A stretch of 64,000 bases of DNA from positions 124,001 through 188,000 of the forward strand of contig NZ_AUCV01000002.1 in the NCBI RefSeq assembly GCF_000429945.1. Direction: 5' to 3'. The notes under the pieces were generated by a model. That model ran no database searches. It was not told the DNA's origin and saw nothing but the letters and a program-made list of their open reading frames with translations. This document shows, in pieces, positions 53,157 through 62,064 of the stretch. The translations under genes and the position numbers were made by a program. Origin of the DNA: Desulfogranum japonicum DSM 18378 (GTDB taxonomy: Bacteria; Desulfobacterota; Desulfobulbia; Desulfobulbales; Desulfobulbaceae). Every line of letters starts with the position of its first letter. Within the stretch, counting starts at the first letter, position 1.

Positions 53157-55531
53157 GCCTGGAAATACTACTTGTTCTCATCATATTGATGATAGTAATC
53201 ATTGTACTTATCACCGAGGTTATGCCCCTTGAAGTGCTGGCCCTTCTGGTTCTGGGAACATTGGCTATTACCGGCCTGGTAAATCCCACAGAGGCTTTGG
53301 CAGGATTCAGTAACCCAGCAGTTGTAACTATCTGGGCTGTCTTTATTCTCAGCGGAGGACTCACCCGTACCGGTATTGCCAATATTCTCGGACGAAATCT
53401 TTTGAAGGTGGTCGGTACAGGCATTTCACGACTTATCATTTCTATAATGCTACTTTCCGGCATCCTGTCCGCCTTTATGAATAATGTTGCGGTAGCTGCT
53501 CTTATGCTGCCGGTTGTTATGGATATATCCAGGAAAACAGGTAAGTCTCCTTCCATCCTGTTGATGCCGCTGGCCTATGGATCACTGCTTGGTGGCGTCA
53601 CAACCATGATAGGTACTCCTCCCAACATTCTGGTCAGTGAAGCATTACGTGCCAATGGTCTTGTGCCATTCGGACTTTTCGATTTCACCCCGGTGGGAAT
53701 ACTTGTAATGATTTTCGGCATGTTGTTTGTCACCTTCATAGGAAGACATTTTTTACCACAGCAGACACTTCTCGATTCAGATAAAAACGAGGAAAATCTC
53801 ATCATACAACAATATCGGATTCAGGAGCGACTATTCAAAATCTATATCCCAAAAAAATCAGCTCTGGTTGGCCATACACTGGCTTCAAGTCATCTCGGTT
53901 CTGGATTTGGTTTGAATGTCATTGGCATCAGCCGTGATCGCCAGACTTTCCTTGCACCTGATCCATTTGAGAAAATTAAAGGTAATGATGAACTGATTGT
54001 TGAGGGACGCCTGGATCGAATTCAGGAAATGAACAACTGGGGACAACTGTTATCAGAGGATATTTCTCTGCAGACAAACATGCTGCAATGTTTTGACATG
54101 CAAGTGGCAGAGGTACAGATTACAGAAAACAATCCATGGGTTGGCAAAACGATTTCCACCCTGAACTTTCGCAATCGGTATGGAGTAAACGTACTGGAAA
54201 TTTTGCGTTTTGACCGTAAAGTCAACATCCGTATCAAAGCAGAGGAAATTGTTGCCGGAGACATACTGGTCCTACATGGACCAATAGACAACATTAACAA
54301 GCTGCACAACAGAGAAGGTGTGGCATCTCCCGTTATTCTCGAAAAAGATATTGTAGAGCAAAAATACGAACACGATAACAACATTCGTTTGTTCAGTGTC
54401 CCGGACACTTCACGCCTGCTTGGTATGACGATTTCCGATAGTTGTCTGGGTGACGCCCTGGATATACAGATTCTCGCCATTGTCAGAGAAGACAACAGCG
54501 CAGTTATACCGGCTTCAGATGTAATGTTTGAACCAGGCGACAGACTGCTGGTTTCTGGAATGTGCGATCTGGTTGGAGCTGTTCTCCTGCAGGGACTTGA
54601 AGCGGTTTTCGAGCATAATCAGTCAACGATAGATGATTTTTCCCTTCTGCAGAGTGACAAGGTAGGCTTTGTGGAAGTAATCCTTTCTCCCCATTCAACT
54701 CTCGCAGGCCAGTCATTACAACAAATCAGCTTCCGTGAAAAATTCGGACTGACAGTCCTGGCCGTATTAAGAAAAGGAAAAATTACCCGCTCAGGGTTAC
54801 GAGATTTCCAACTGCAGCTTGGCGACGCCATGTTAGTTTTTGGAGAATGGAAAAAATTGCACGCCCTTTCCCAAAACCCTGACTTTGTCATTTTAACCGA
54901 AAAAATGCAGGAAATAGCCCGGGAAGAAAAAGCGTCAACTGCACTTGCTATTATGACGTTTGTACTGCTTCCGGTTATATTTGGTTGGGTGCCAATCTAT
55001 ATTGCCGTAGTTGTAGGAGCTGCATTCATGGTCCTGACGAAGTGCCTGACCATGGAAGAAGCCTACCGTTATATTGAGTGGAAGGCTGTGTTTCTGATTG
55101 CGGGAATGCTGCCGCTTGGAACGGCACTTGATAAATCGGGAGCCGCCGCCTTGGCTGCGGAAAAGGTAATTACCGTATTTGGATCATTTGGCCCGTATGG
55201 TGTGCTCCTGGGAATACTCAGTATCACATTCCTGGCAACCAGTATAATCCCCACTGCAGCATTAGTGGTTCTTATGGTCCCGATTGCGCTTAAAATTTCT
55301 GTGAGCCTCGGAATGTCTCCCTATCCCTTCATGATGGGAATCGCCATGGCCGCGTCTTCCAGTTTTACATCACCAATTTCTCATCCTGCCAATGTACTGG
55401 TCATGGGCCCCGGGGGATATAAATTCATGGATTACGTAAAAATTGGCGTTCCCCTGACGCTGGGAATATTGGTCCTGCTGATGGCGATTATTCCATTTTA
55501 CTGGCCGTTTACTGGAGAGATTTCAAGCTAG
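53153..55531 (+). CDS. SLC13/DASS-family permease with four RCK_C-like domains
   Basis: A 792-residue membrane transporter. The two halves of the DASS/ArsB-like transport fold (about 1-205 and 595-790) flank a long cytoplasmic insert. Family motifs include FMNNVAVAALMLPV (107-120) and TSIIPTAALVVLMVP in the second half. The insert holds four consecutive RCK_C (TrkA_C)-like units at about 226-290, 316-382, 410-475 and 502-570, each with the pattern of a helix-turn start (VGHTLASSHLG, VGKTISTLN, LGMTISDSCLG, LAGQSLQQI) and a GD..LV.G loop. Most relatives have one or two. The substrate is not predictable; SLC13 members take up sulphate, dicarboxylates or phosphate. It is coupled to the kinase gene by a 4-bp overlap. 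Confidence 0.9.
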   Translation: MSLEILLVLIILMIVIIVLITEVMPLEVLALLVLGTLAITGLVNPTEALAGFSNPAVVTIWAVFILSGGLTRTGIANILGRNLLKVVGTGISRLIISIMLLSGILSAFMNNVAVAALMLPVVMDISRKTGKSPSILLMPLAYGSLLGGVTTMIGTPPNILVSEALRANGLVPFGLFDFTPVGILVMIFGMLFVTFIGRHFLPQQTLLDSDKNEENLIIQQYRIQERLFKIYIPKKSALVGHTLASSHLGSGFGLNVIGISRDRQTFLAPDPFEKIKGNDELIVEGRLDRIQEMNNWGQLLSEDISLQTNMLQCFDMQVAEVQITENNPWVGKTISTLNFRNRYGVNVLEILRFDRKVNIRIKAEEIVAGDILVLHGPIDNINKLHNREGVASPVILEKDIVEQKYEHDNNIRLFSVPDTSRLLGMTISDSCLGDALDIQILAIVREDNSAVIPASDVMFEPGDRLLVSGMCDLVGAVLLQGLEAVFEHNQSTIDDFSLLQSDKVGFVEVILSPHSTLAGQSLQQISFREKFGLTVLAVLRKGKITRSGLRDFQLQLGDAMLVFGEWKKLHALSQNPDFVILTEKMQEIAREEKASTALAIMTFVLLPVIFGWVPIYIAVVVGAAFMVLTKCLTMEEAYRYIEWKAVFLIAGMLPLGTALDKSGAAALAAEKVITVFGSFGPYGVLLGILSITFLATSIIPTAALVVLMVPIALKISVSLGMSPYPFMMGIAMAASSSFTSPISHPANVLVMGPGGYKFMDYVKIGVPLTLGILVLLMAIIPFYWPFTGEISS

Positions 55532-55572
55532 TGCCTGTCCAGAAATACCTTTTTACCCGAGGGACTCAGCTT

Positions 55573-56169
55573 TTATACGCTCTGTTTCAGTGACGCTATA
55601 ATCCATCGTACTGCTGCCAAAAGATTCTCAGCAATATAGTCTGGCTGTATGCTCTGTCCCGGCCCGATATATTGGGCATCTCCCTTTCCGTATCCTGTGA
55701 GCACTAATATTGGGGCTGCCCCCACTGCTGCTCCGCACCGAATATCTGACCATCGATCTCCCACTACAAAAGAGCGTTTCAAATCTATGTTGAAATCTTC
55801 AGCAGCCTGTTCCAGCAATCCGGGTTTAGGCTTTCTGCAGTTACAGTCTTCCCTGTATTGTCGTTCCTTGGCCTCCGGGTGGTGCGGACAGATATAAATA
55901 CCATCAACATGAGCACCCTGTTCTGCCAGTTCAACAGCCATCTTTGCATGAACCTCATCGAGCAGTGTAGCTGGAAAGTATCCTCTTGCAAGGCCTGACT
56001 GATTGGTGACGATGATGACCGGTATTTCTTCCTGATTCAATAAGGCGATGGCTTTGGCCACGTCAGGTAAAAGTATAAAACGGCTGATATGGTTAATATA
56101 TCCCATTTGCTCATTGATGGTTCCATCTCTATCAAGGAAAACAGCCGGTTTTTGCTCACTCTTTTTCAT
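55573..56169 (-). CDS. gmhB: D-glycero-beta-D-manno-heptose 1,7-bisphosphate 7-phosphatase
   Basis: HAD-superfamily phosphatase in ADP-heptose synthesis for the LPS core. The 198 residues have the HAD motif FLDRDGTIN with nucleophile Asp13 and acid/base Asp15, VTNQSGLARG, and zinc ligands Cys94, His96, Cys109 and Cys111 (ICPHHP and DCNC), typical of GmhB. It is 19 bp after waaF on the minus strand and ends the ycaO - waaF - gmhB run. Confidence 0.94.
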   Translation of the reverse strand: MKKSEQKPAVFLDRDGTINEQMGYINHISRFILLPDVAKAIALLNQEEIPVIIVTNQSGLARGYFPATLLDEVHAKMAVELAEQGAHVDGIYICPHHPEAKERQYREDCNCRKPKPGLLEQAAEDFNIDLKRSFVVGDRWSDIRCGAAVGAAPILVLTGYGKGDAQYIGPGQSIQPDYIAENLLAAVRWIIASLKQSV

Positions 56170-56188
56170 AAGGCCTCTGCTCCTGTGA

Positions 56189-57238
56189 TCAATGAAGAAG
56201 TTCTTGTATAGCTACCAGCACCTCTTCTGAAGAAATGGATCTCAAGCAATTCAGGTGTTGTTTGGGGCAGTCTGTTTTTTTACAGGGACTGCAGGGAAGA
56301 TCTTTGCGAATAATCTTTGCACGTTCTGAAAAAGGACCTGTGGCAATATGGTCTGTAGAACCAAATATAGCAACCAGAGGCGTATCCAGAGCTGCAGCTA
56401 CATGCATGAGACCGGAATCATTGGTCACAAAAGCGGAACAGCATTGTATGAGTGCAATGGCTTCTATCAATTGCGTTTTTCCGGTAAAATCCAGAATACG
56501 ATCTGGCTCAGGTACAGAGTCTCCAATCAAAGAGGCTGTAGCCTGATCTGCTTCAGTTCCGAAAACTGCAATATCCGCATCCATTTCCATACAGATACGT
56601 CTGGCAAGGTCGGCAAACTGTTTCGCGGGCCACCGTTTTGCGGGACCGTATGCGGCTCCCGGGTTAAACCCTATAAGGGGACGCTGAGCTTGTGCAGTAG
56701 TCAGCTGCAGTAAACGCTGCCTGGCTTTCTGCTGAATTTCTTCAGGTACAAACATTTCCAGCTTATTTTCAGATGGCTTCAACCCCAGCCCTTGCACCAT
56801 TTCCTGATAATAGTGCACCTGGTGCTTCAAGCCGATATCAGGCGCCTTTTTTACACCATGGGAAAGTAAAAGTCCACGGGCATCTGTTGTATAGCCTCCG
56901 CGAACAGGGATTCCTGCAATACAGCTTATCAAAGCTGCTTCAAAAGCATTTTGCAAAAGAATAGCGCAATCAAACTGCTCCCTGGCTAACTCCCTTCCAA
57001 GCTTCCATTTACCCTTTAGTCCATTGTGTCGTCCATTCCGGTCATAATACAACAGGTTATCAATCCTGGGGCTATATTTAAACACATCCGCAACCCAGGG
57101 AAGGACAAGCATACTTATTTCACTCTCTGGGAAGTTCTCACGAATGCTACGAACGGCAGGAGTGGTCATTACCGCATCACCTATCCAATTGGTGGAGCGA
57201 ATGAGTATCCGCTTGGGATTTGCAGGAAACGCCTTCAT
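56189..57238 (-). CDS. waaF: ADP-heptose:LPS heptosyltransferase II
   Basis: GT9-family glycosyltransferase that adds the second heptose to the LPS inner core. The 349 residues have RSTNWIGDAVMTTPAVRSIRENFP near the start (14-37), GFNPGAAYGPAKRWP (about 193-207), and FVTNDSGLMHVAAALDTPLVAIFGSTD (about 268-294). CSPCKKTDCPKQHLNCL near the end contains the cysteine pattern of the C-terminal zinc-like site. Its ATG overlaps the ycaO stop (ATGA), so it is translationally coupled to the YcaO gene. Confidence 0.93.
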   Translation of the reverse strand: MKAFPANPKRILIRSTNWIGDAVMTTPAVRSIRENFPESEISMLVLPWVADVFKYSPRIDNLLYYDRNGRHNGLKGKWKLGRELAREQFDCAILLQNAFEAALISCIAGIPVRGGYTTDARGLLLSHGVKKAPDIGLKHQVHYYQEMVQGLGLKPSENKLEMFVPEEIQQKARQRLLQLTTAQAQRPLIGFNPGAAYGPAKRWPAKQFADLARRICMEMDADIAVFGTEADQATASLIGDSVPEPDRILDFTGKTQLIEAIALIQCCSAFVTNDSGLMHVAAALDTPLVAIFGSTDHIATGPFSERAKIIRKDLPCSPCKKTDCPKQHLNCLRSISSEEVLVAIQELLH

Positions 57239-59019
57239 GCCTCCCCTCTTTCAGCTCTGTTCATGAGTAATGTCTCAAGGCGCTCAAGTGCAAATGCAAT
57301 GTGTGGGTCCAGGCCGAGAGCTACCTGATATTCTTCAATTGCTTCTTCCAACTGCCCTGTTTTTTCAAGGTTCAATGCAAGATTGGCATGATCTATGGCT
57401 GAGACAGGATTTAAAACAACGGCCCTGCGAAAATGTTGCACAGCTTTCTCATATTGATCGGTTTTGAAATAGCACACGCCTAGAATATTATGCATATCAG
57501 GCCGTTCTTCGTCATAACTAAGACCCTGCTGTATGTTTTCTATGGCCAGATCAAATTGTTCCAAATCTCGCTGGCAGCAGCCAAGATATGAATAGATGTA
57601 TGGAATATCTTCTTGATTCGGAGACAGGGCAAGGGATTGGGTGAACAAATCAAGGGCCAGGCTGCAATCGCCCTGTTCATACGCAAATTTCCCCCTATAG
57701 AAAGCTAGATAGTAGCTATCTTTAATGTAGTTTTGCATATCTTTGAGTTTATCCTCAAGAATACTTCCCTCAAGAAGTTGAGTGGCGAGCTTGGCGGCAA
57801 ATAACGATGCACTTCCACCCATTGCACGTTCCCTGAAATGTGCTCCGGGAATAATGGTATAAATCGCCGGGATCTGCAGCAGCGGATGCATGGTATTGAT
57901 CAGGTATATATCCGATCCCATTTTACGTACAGCCTGTAGATACTGCTGAATTTCAACAAACATGTCATCATCTGCAAGACAAACCATTTCTTCCACTGTC
58001 GTTGTTTTATCCGGATGAACCACATGTTCAACTTCATCCAGTGAAAGTGGCTTTGGAAGTCCACTGGCCACATAATTGGAACCGGTTTCAAAATCTCCGG
58101 CCAATTGCGCAACCTCAGTCAAGGCACGAATAAGTGCTTTATTGGGATCTGGGGTGGTTCCTGCAGTATAGACGATTTCGCTTTTATCTGGAAACGTCTT
58201 GGGATCCCATGCCAGTGCGGCAACGGTTGGGATTCCTGTATCCAGGGTAAAATCATTAAGGTAGAGTTCAATGCCCTGTGATCTGAATTTTTGAATCAGT
58301 TCCCTGGCTACAGGTTCCTGGATACTATTTTGATCAATGGCAGGAGTTGCTAATTTATCCCGGCTCACAAGAGCACAAACGTGGCGCTCAATAAGTTCAG
58401 AAACTCCCTGAAGAACAGCTTCTTCAAAAGTATTGCCTGCAGAAGGCCCGTTAAATTCATTGATGGCATAAAACCAACTGAAAGGGATCAGCACAGACGC
58501 ATTATCAGACAATCTTGTAGCCCAGGTCCATTGCATTGGCAGCCCATGGAGAAGCCGGTCAAAAACCTCAGGAGTAAGACTGTGGTCATGCACCGATGCC
58601 AGGAGTATTTTCTGATCAAGCACTGGATATCCCATGCTGATCATCTCAGCATAGTCTCCAACTAGAAAATTATCATCATTCCTGATAAAGCTGAAAAAAC
58701 TATAGCGTTCTGCAAGTTCCATGCAGGCACTGGCCTGGGATTGTTCAGGAGTTGATCCTTTACCCATCTGTTTTTTGTTGCCAATTACAGCAGAGGCTTC
58801 CTCCCCACAAACACTGAAATATACGGGAATATCAAGACGGCCTGTGTCAATACGTTTTACTTCTTTGAGAATATCAAGTCCGGTCTCTTTAAGACGTTCC
58901 TTGAAACGTGTAACTGTCTGCTCTGGCGAGCAGAACTTATCTTGATCATGGGTATATTGCTTTCGGCACGATTGCAGACGAATACTTTTCTTTTGCATTG
59001 TAGAACTGTAATGAAACAC
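57235..59019 (-). CDS. YcaO-domain protein with C-terminal TPR repeats
   Basis: A 594-residue fusion. The YcaO domain (about 30-410) is an ATP-dependent enzyme that in other systems makes azoline, amidine or thioamide changes in peptides. Its ATP/Mg motifs are visible: SQASACMELAERYS (94-107) and EAVLQGVSELIERH (about 205-225) with the glutamates that bind metal. The C-terminal part (about 430-590) has at least four TPR repeats, for example YRGKFAYEQGDCSLALDLFTQ and LGVCYFKTDQYEKAVQHFRR. No TfuA partner, RiPP precursor or dehydrogenase is seen. It is coupled by 4 bp to waaF. The substrate is unknown. Confidence 0.9.
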   Translation of the reverse strand: MFHYSSTMQKKSIRLQSCRKQYTHDQDKFCSPEQTVTRFKERLKETGLDILKEVKRIDTGRLDIPVYFSVCGEEASAVIGNKKQMGKGSTPEQSQASACMELAERYSFFSFIRNDDNFLVGDYAEMISMGYPVLDQKILLASVHDHSLTPEVFDRLLHGLPMQWTWATRLSDNASVLIPFSWFYAINEFNGPSAGNTFEEAVLQGVSELIERHVCALVSRDKLATPAIDQNSIQEPVARELIQKFRSQGIELYLNDFTLDTGIPTVAALAWDPKTFPDKSEIVYTAGTTPDPNKALIRALTEVAQLAGDFETGSNYVASGLPKPLSLDEVEHVVHPDKTTTVEEMVCLADDDMFVEIQQYLQAVRKMGSDIYLINTMHPLLQIPAIYTIIPGAHFRERAMGGSASLFAAKLATQLLEGSILEDKLKDMQNYIKDSYYLAFYRGKFAYEQGDCSLALDLFTQSLALSPNQEDIPYIYSYLGCCQRDLEQFDLAIENIQQGLSYDEERPDMHNILGVCYFKTDQYEKAVQHFRRAVVLNPVSAIDHANLALNLEKTGQLEEAIEEYQVALGLDPHIAFALERLETLLMNRAERGEA

Positions 59020-59105
59020 TAACGGTTATTTGATTTGATTAAGACAGAGAGAAGGATATGCGTCCAAGAGCAAACTTATCAAGGCAAAATAGTCTCCTCA
59101 CGTTT

Positions 59106-59235
59106 TTAGGAATCAGTCTCGATCCTACGTGTGGAGCAATTCATACACTTACCGTCCCAGGAGGGCAAGTGTTTTGCACATTGAGCAGGAGAAAGATCAC
59201 AAATTTTGAAACTCGGCGCAGAGTTTTCTGAGTTG
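59106..59235 (-). other. Possible cysteine-rich coding stretch lacking a start codon
   Basis: Just past the tsaE stop, in another frame, the minus strand encodes about 31 residues including ICDLSPAQCAKHLPSWDGKC and then MNCSTRRIETDS before a stop at 59106-59108. It looks protein-like (CxxC near the end) but no ATG, GTG or TTG opens it; only an internal ATG gives a 12-residue peptide. It may be a remnant, use a non-standard start, or be chance. Confidence 0.25.
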
Positions 59236-59721
59236 CGGAATTCTTTCTATCCAGTCAGGCCCGTGGGGCTGCAAATATATTTTTCTGTTTGCTGGTTCAG
59301 CTTCGACCAGGGTCACATTGAGGTGATTCTCAGGACACGCCCTCCCAAGCCGGTCGGGCCACTCAATAATACAAGCACCTTTTTCATTGAAATAATCAAG
59401 CAAACCAGCAGCCTCCACATCATCTGCATCGTTCAGACGATAGAGGTCCATATGGTATATAGACATATTTACACCTTCATATTCATGCATCAACGCATAT
59501 GAAGGGCTGGAAACATACTGATCATCGCTTATGCCGAGGCCAAGGGCCATGCACTGCACCAAAGTGGTCTTACCTGTGCCCAATTCACCATGCAGAAGCA
59601 AAACATCGCCTGATTTTATGTACACAGCCAGTTTTTCGCCAAAACGACAAAGCTGATGCAAAGGTAGCGGGAGGGTCTCAAATCGATAATGTTGTGTAGT
59701 ATCCACTGTTTTCACAGGCAA
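59197..59721 (-). CDS. tsaE: tRNA t6A biosynthesis ATPase TsaE
   Basis: ATPase of the TsaB-TsaD-TsaE complex that makes the N6-threonylcarbamoyl group at A37 of ANN-decoding tRNAs. The 174 residues have Walker A HGELGTGKTTL (44-54), SPSYALMHEYEG with the switch threonine replaced by serine-rich positions, and DLYRL plus IIEWPDRL in the Walker B/lid region. It lies 177 bp upstream of ycaO on the same strand. Confidence 0.94.
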   Translation of the reverse strand: MPVKTVDTTQHYRFETLPLPLHQLCRFGEKLAVYIKSGDVLLLHGELGTGKTTLVQCMALGLGISDDQYVSSPSYALMHEYEGVNMSIYHMDLYRLNDADDVEAAGLLDYFNEKGACIIEWPDRLGRACPENHLNVTLVEAEPANRKIYLQPHGPDWIERIPQLRKLCAEFQNL

Positions 59722-60041
59722 AATTCTTTTTTGAAGCTCTCAGCATTGGTACATAAAAAACATGCATACTCAATGAGTAGGAGCTACGACGTAACTAAAT
59801 GAAATAATACAGAGTGATCAAAATCGCTATCAACGGGCGGCCCATTCTTCCTTTGACACTATACGTGTTAAAAAGGTTCCATGACGCAAACGTGTTGTAT
59901 AATGCAACAGACCGTTTGCCGAAGTCAGCTACTGCCTGCTATTAATACATCAAAAAAAAACTTGTCAACAACTTAAATGGCCTTTTCAATACAGCGAATT
60001 TGTCATACCAAATAACACAACAAGTCCTGCTCATATTCAGG
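59722..60041. other. Intergenic region between tsaE and rlmH
   Basis: About 320 bp, AT-rich near rlmH. I see no gene, tRNA or strong promoter pair; stop codons occur in all frames. Confidence 0.5.
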
Positions 60042-60515
60042 TTATTTATGATATTTATGACCACCCAATATGGTATAGGCACGATAGAGTTGCTCGAGCA
60101 GTATCAATCTTGTCATCTCATGGGTAAATGTTAAAGCAGAAAGAGAAATAACCTTATCACTCTGTTGTAGAACCGAGCTATGTAATCCTAAATGCCCTCC
60201 GATGAGCCAGGTAACCGTTCCTGTTCCCTGATTTTGCCATTGCTGTAGCAAGGCAGCCAGGGCTGGAGAATCTATGGTTGCACCCAGAGGATCAAGTGCA
60301 ACCACAGCTGTGCTTCCACTGGCAGGTATTCTTTCCAGAAGGAGACCAGCTTCAATCTGCTTTACCTTATCTTCACTTGCTTGCCGATCTTTTACTGTCC
60401 GTATTACAGGCACTGTCACCGGGCTGTAATGACGCAACCGTTTCAGGTATTCGTCAATACCGGTTTGAAGAAATTTCTCTTTGGTTTTCCCCAGAAAAGG
60501 AATAATTATCTTCAT
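60042..60515 (-). CDS. rlmH: 23S rRNA pseudouridine-1915 N3-methyltransferase RlmH
   Basis: SPOUT methyltransferase acting on 70S ribosomes. The 157 residues keep the SAM-binding knot: TWLIGGHLGL (about 102-111) and the C-terminal LLEQLYRAYTILGGHKYHK, nearly invariant in the family. It overlaps the upstream YkgJ-like gene by 4 bp. Confidence 0.97.
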   Translation of the reverse strand: MKIIIPFLGKTKEKFLQTGIDEYLKRLRHYSPVTVPVIRTVKDRQASEDKVKQIEAGLLLERIPASGSTAVVALDPLGATIDSPALAALLQQWQNQGTGTVTWLIGGHLGLHSSVLQQSDKVISLSALTFTHEMTRLILLEQLYRAYTILGGHKYHK

Positions 60516-60934
60516 CCTTCAGCAGTGGCCTTCTTTTGCAGAATAAGTTCCAGTTTTTTACAAAATTCTTCGTAACTGATTTCTTTGTTAAGGCCTGGAC
60601 ATGACTCGGTAATAGTCAGATAATTATTGTGATCATGAAGCATGCTGGGGTGAAGCGGCCATTCGCGACAGCGTTCAGGACGACCTTCGTGAACGCTGCA
60701 ACCCTGCAGAACATCATCGTAGAAAATACAATGCCCTTCCACAACTTTCATTTGAACCACATTGCCGGTTACCCGCCAATATCTCTCCCTGGCCTCTTCT
60801 TCAGAAAGCCCAAGGGCTGCCGCCATACGTTTTTGGTCGTACGAGGAAAGTGAAACTGTGGTTTCGCCATGGCAACAGAACCCACATCGTGTGCATGTAA
60901 AAATAGATGAACTATCCACTTCTTGAGTATCCAT
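60512..60934 (-). CDS. YkgJ-family cysteine-cluster protein
   Basis: A protein of the YkgJ/UPF0153 family with a cysteine-rich putative zinc or Fe-S cluster. From Met34 (60934) it has 140 residues beginning MDTQEVDSSSIFTCTRCGFCC; the longer start at 61033 adds a basic 33-residue segment. The remaining cysteine motifs are GHCIFYDDVLQGCSVHEGRPERCREWP and SCPGL. Function unclear. It overlaps rlmH by 4 bp and so is coupled. Confidence 0.85.
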   Translation of the reverse strand: MDTQEVDSSSIFTCTRCGFCCHGETTVSLSSYDQKRMAAALGLSEEEARERYWRVTGNVVQMKVVEGHCIFYDDVLQGCSVHEGRPERCREWPLHPSMLHDHNNYLTITESCPGLNKEISYEEFCKKLELILQKKATAEG

Positions 60935-61031
60935 TCTTGCTGTTATAAAGGTAGAAGCGACCACCCTTTTACGCCGGGCGCTCGCAAAGTGTTTATTAAG
61001 AAAATGATCTAATATCTTTGATAATGAACAC

Positions 61032-61065
61032 AAAAAAAAGCGCTGACTCGATCGGAATCAGCGCT
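61032..61065 (-). terminator. Rho-independent terminator of yqgE
   Basis: On the minus strand AGCGCTGA and TCAGCGCT form an 8-bp stem (61058-61065 and 61039-61046) with an 11-nt loop followed by eight T residues (61032-61039). It is 26 bp past the yqgE stop and upstream of the YkgJ-like gene. Confidence 0.88.
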
Positions 61066-61090
61066 CGTCGTGAACTATTTCCCCACAGTG

Positions 61091-61642
61091 TCAGGCATAT
61101 CCTATCATATCACCAAATGAGGAGATGTCTATTCCAAAAGTTTGTGCAGCTTTCTTCCACTTCTGATCATCTGGAGTGTGAAACAATACATCATAATCAG
61201 CCGGAACTGTCAACCAGCTATTGTCGATGAGTTCTGATTCCAGCTGGCCAGGTCCCCAGCCGGCATATCCCAGCAAAAAAAGATAATTTTCCGGCCCCTG
61301 CCCTCTACTGATATCTTCAAGCAGCCGAGTATCGCGTGAGAGCGAAATAGTAGGGGTTATTTCTAATGAATACCGTTCATGGACTGCAGCGTGGTACAGT
61401 ATAAACCCTGCATCAAGTTCAACAGGCCCACCTATGTATACAGGTGGAAGTGGTCCTTCCGGTATCGGAAGATTTATCCCGTGGAAAATATCAAACAGGG
61501 TGATCTCGTAATTGGGATTATTAACAACTACCCCCATAGCCCCTTCTTCATTATGGGCACACATGTATATGACCTGCTCACTGAACCTGGGATCGGGCAT
61601 TTGCGGCGTTGAAATCAAAAAGTTACCGGCAAGACTTTCCAT
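61091..61642 (-). CDS. yqgE: YqgE/AlgH family protein
   Basis: A 183-residue protein of the YqgE/AlgH (UPF0301) family, role not well defined. The sequence has LAGNFLISTPQMPDPRFSEQVIYMCAHNEEGAMGVVVN, the typical N-terminal pattern, with GGPV, FLGYAGWGPGQLE and WLTVP. No signal peptide. It ends in a clear terminator. Confidence 0.95.
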   Translation of the reverse strand: MESLAGNFLISTPQMPDPRFSEQVIYMCAHNEEGAMGVVVNNPNYEITLFDIFHGINLPIPEGPLPPVYIGGPVELDAGFILYHAAVHERYSLEITPTISLSRDTRLLEDISRGQGPENYLFLLGYAGWGPGQLESELIDNSWLTVPADYDVLFHTPDDQKWKKAAQTFGIDISSFGDMIGYA

Positions 61643-62064
61643 ACATTTGAATCCTGTTGAAGTTGTCCTTTAACTCACTGTAGCACCATTAAAATGCTCG
61701 AGTCAAGTGGAAGCCGTTTCCCCCACTAAAGCATGGGAGGTGCCTCTTACTGTAAAAACAAAGACTCATGATACCCGGACAACAGTATTGTTCCCACAAA
61801 TTTCCTGTGGTAAGAGACTGGTATCACATATAGCTCGGGGCGCAGCGAGAAAAATTATCCCAGGAGTCTGTTGAAGAATTGCTATATTTTCTCAGATTAA
61901 GGCATTTTCAGGAAACAAAGCACAGCCATACAGTCGATATTGCAAGCATTTATTTTCAAAAAATAGCACAAACAAGAGGAAAGAGAGCTTTTCCGACAGA
62001 CTTCTAGAGAAATATTCTCTTTATGCCCCTTATTATGACCGTTACAGCATTGAGGAGTAATAAC
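61643..62064. other. Spacer holding the second MITE-like copy
   Basis: About 420 bp. It contains AAGAGACTGGTAT at about 61812-61824 (also near 36290), the MITE-like element at 61862-62007, and the Shine-Dalgarno GAGGAG for the small gene at 62065. No further gene is recognised. Confidence 0.6.
61862..62007. mobile_element. MITE-like element, copy 2
   Basis: Aligns with 48602-48750 over its whole length at roughly 85 percent: the internal block TTTTCTCAGATTAAGGCATT is identical. The left end is AGGAGTCTGTTGAAGAATT and the right end, read inward, is CTAGAAGTCTGTCGGAAAA, so the terminal repeat is more decayed than in copy 1. The flanks are CCAG and CTAG, a degraded duplication. It is just upstream of a small gene, whose promoter could be supplied by it. 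Confidence 0.75.
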
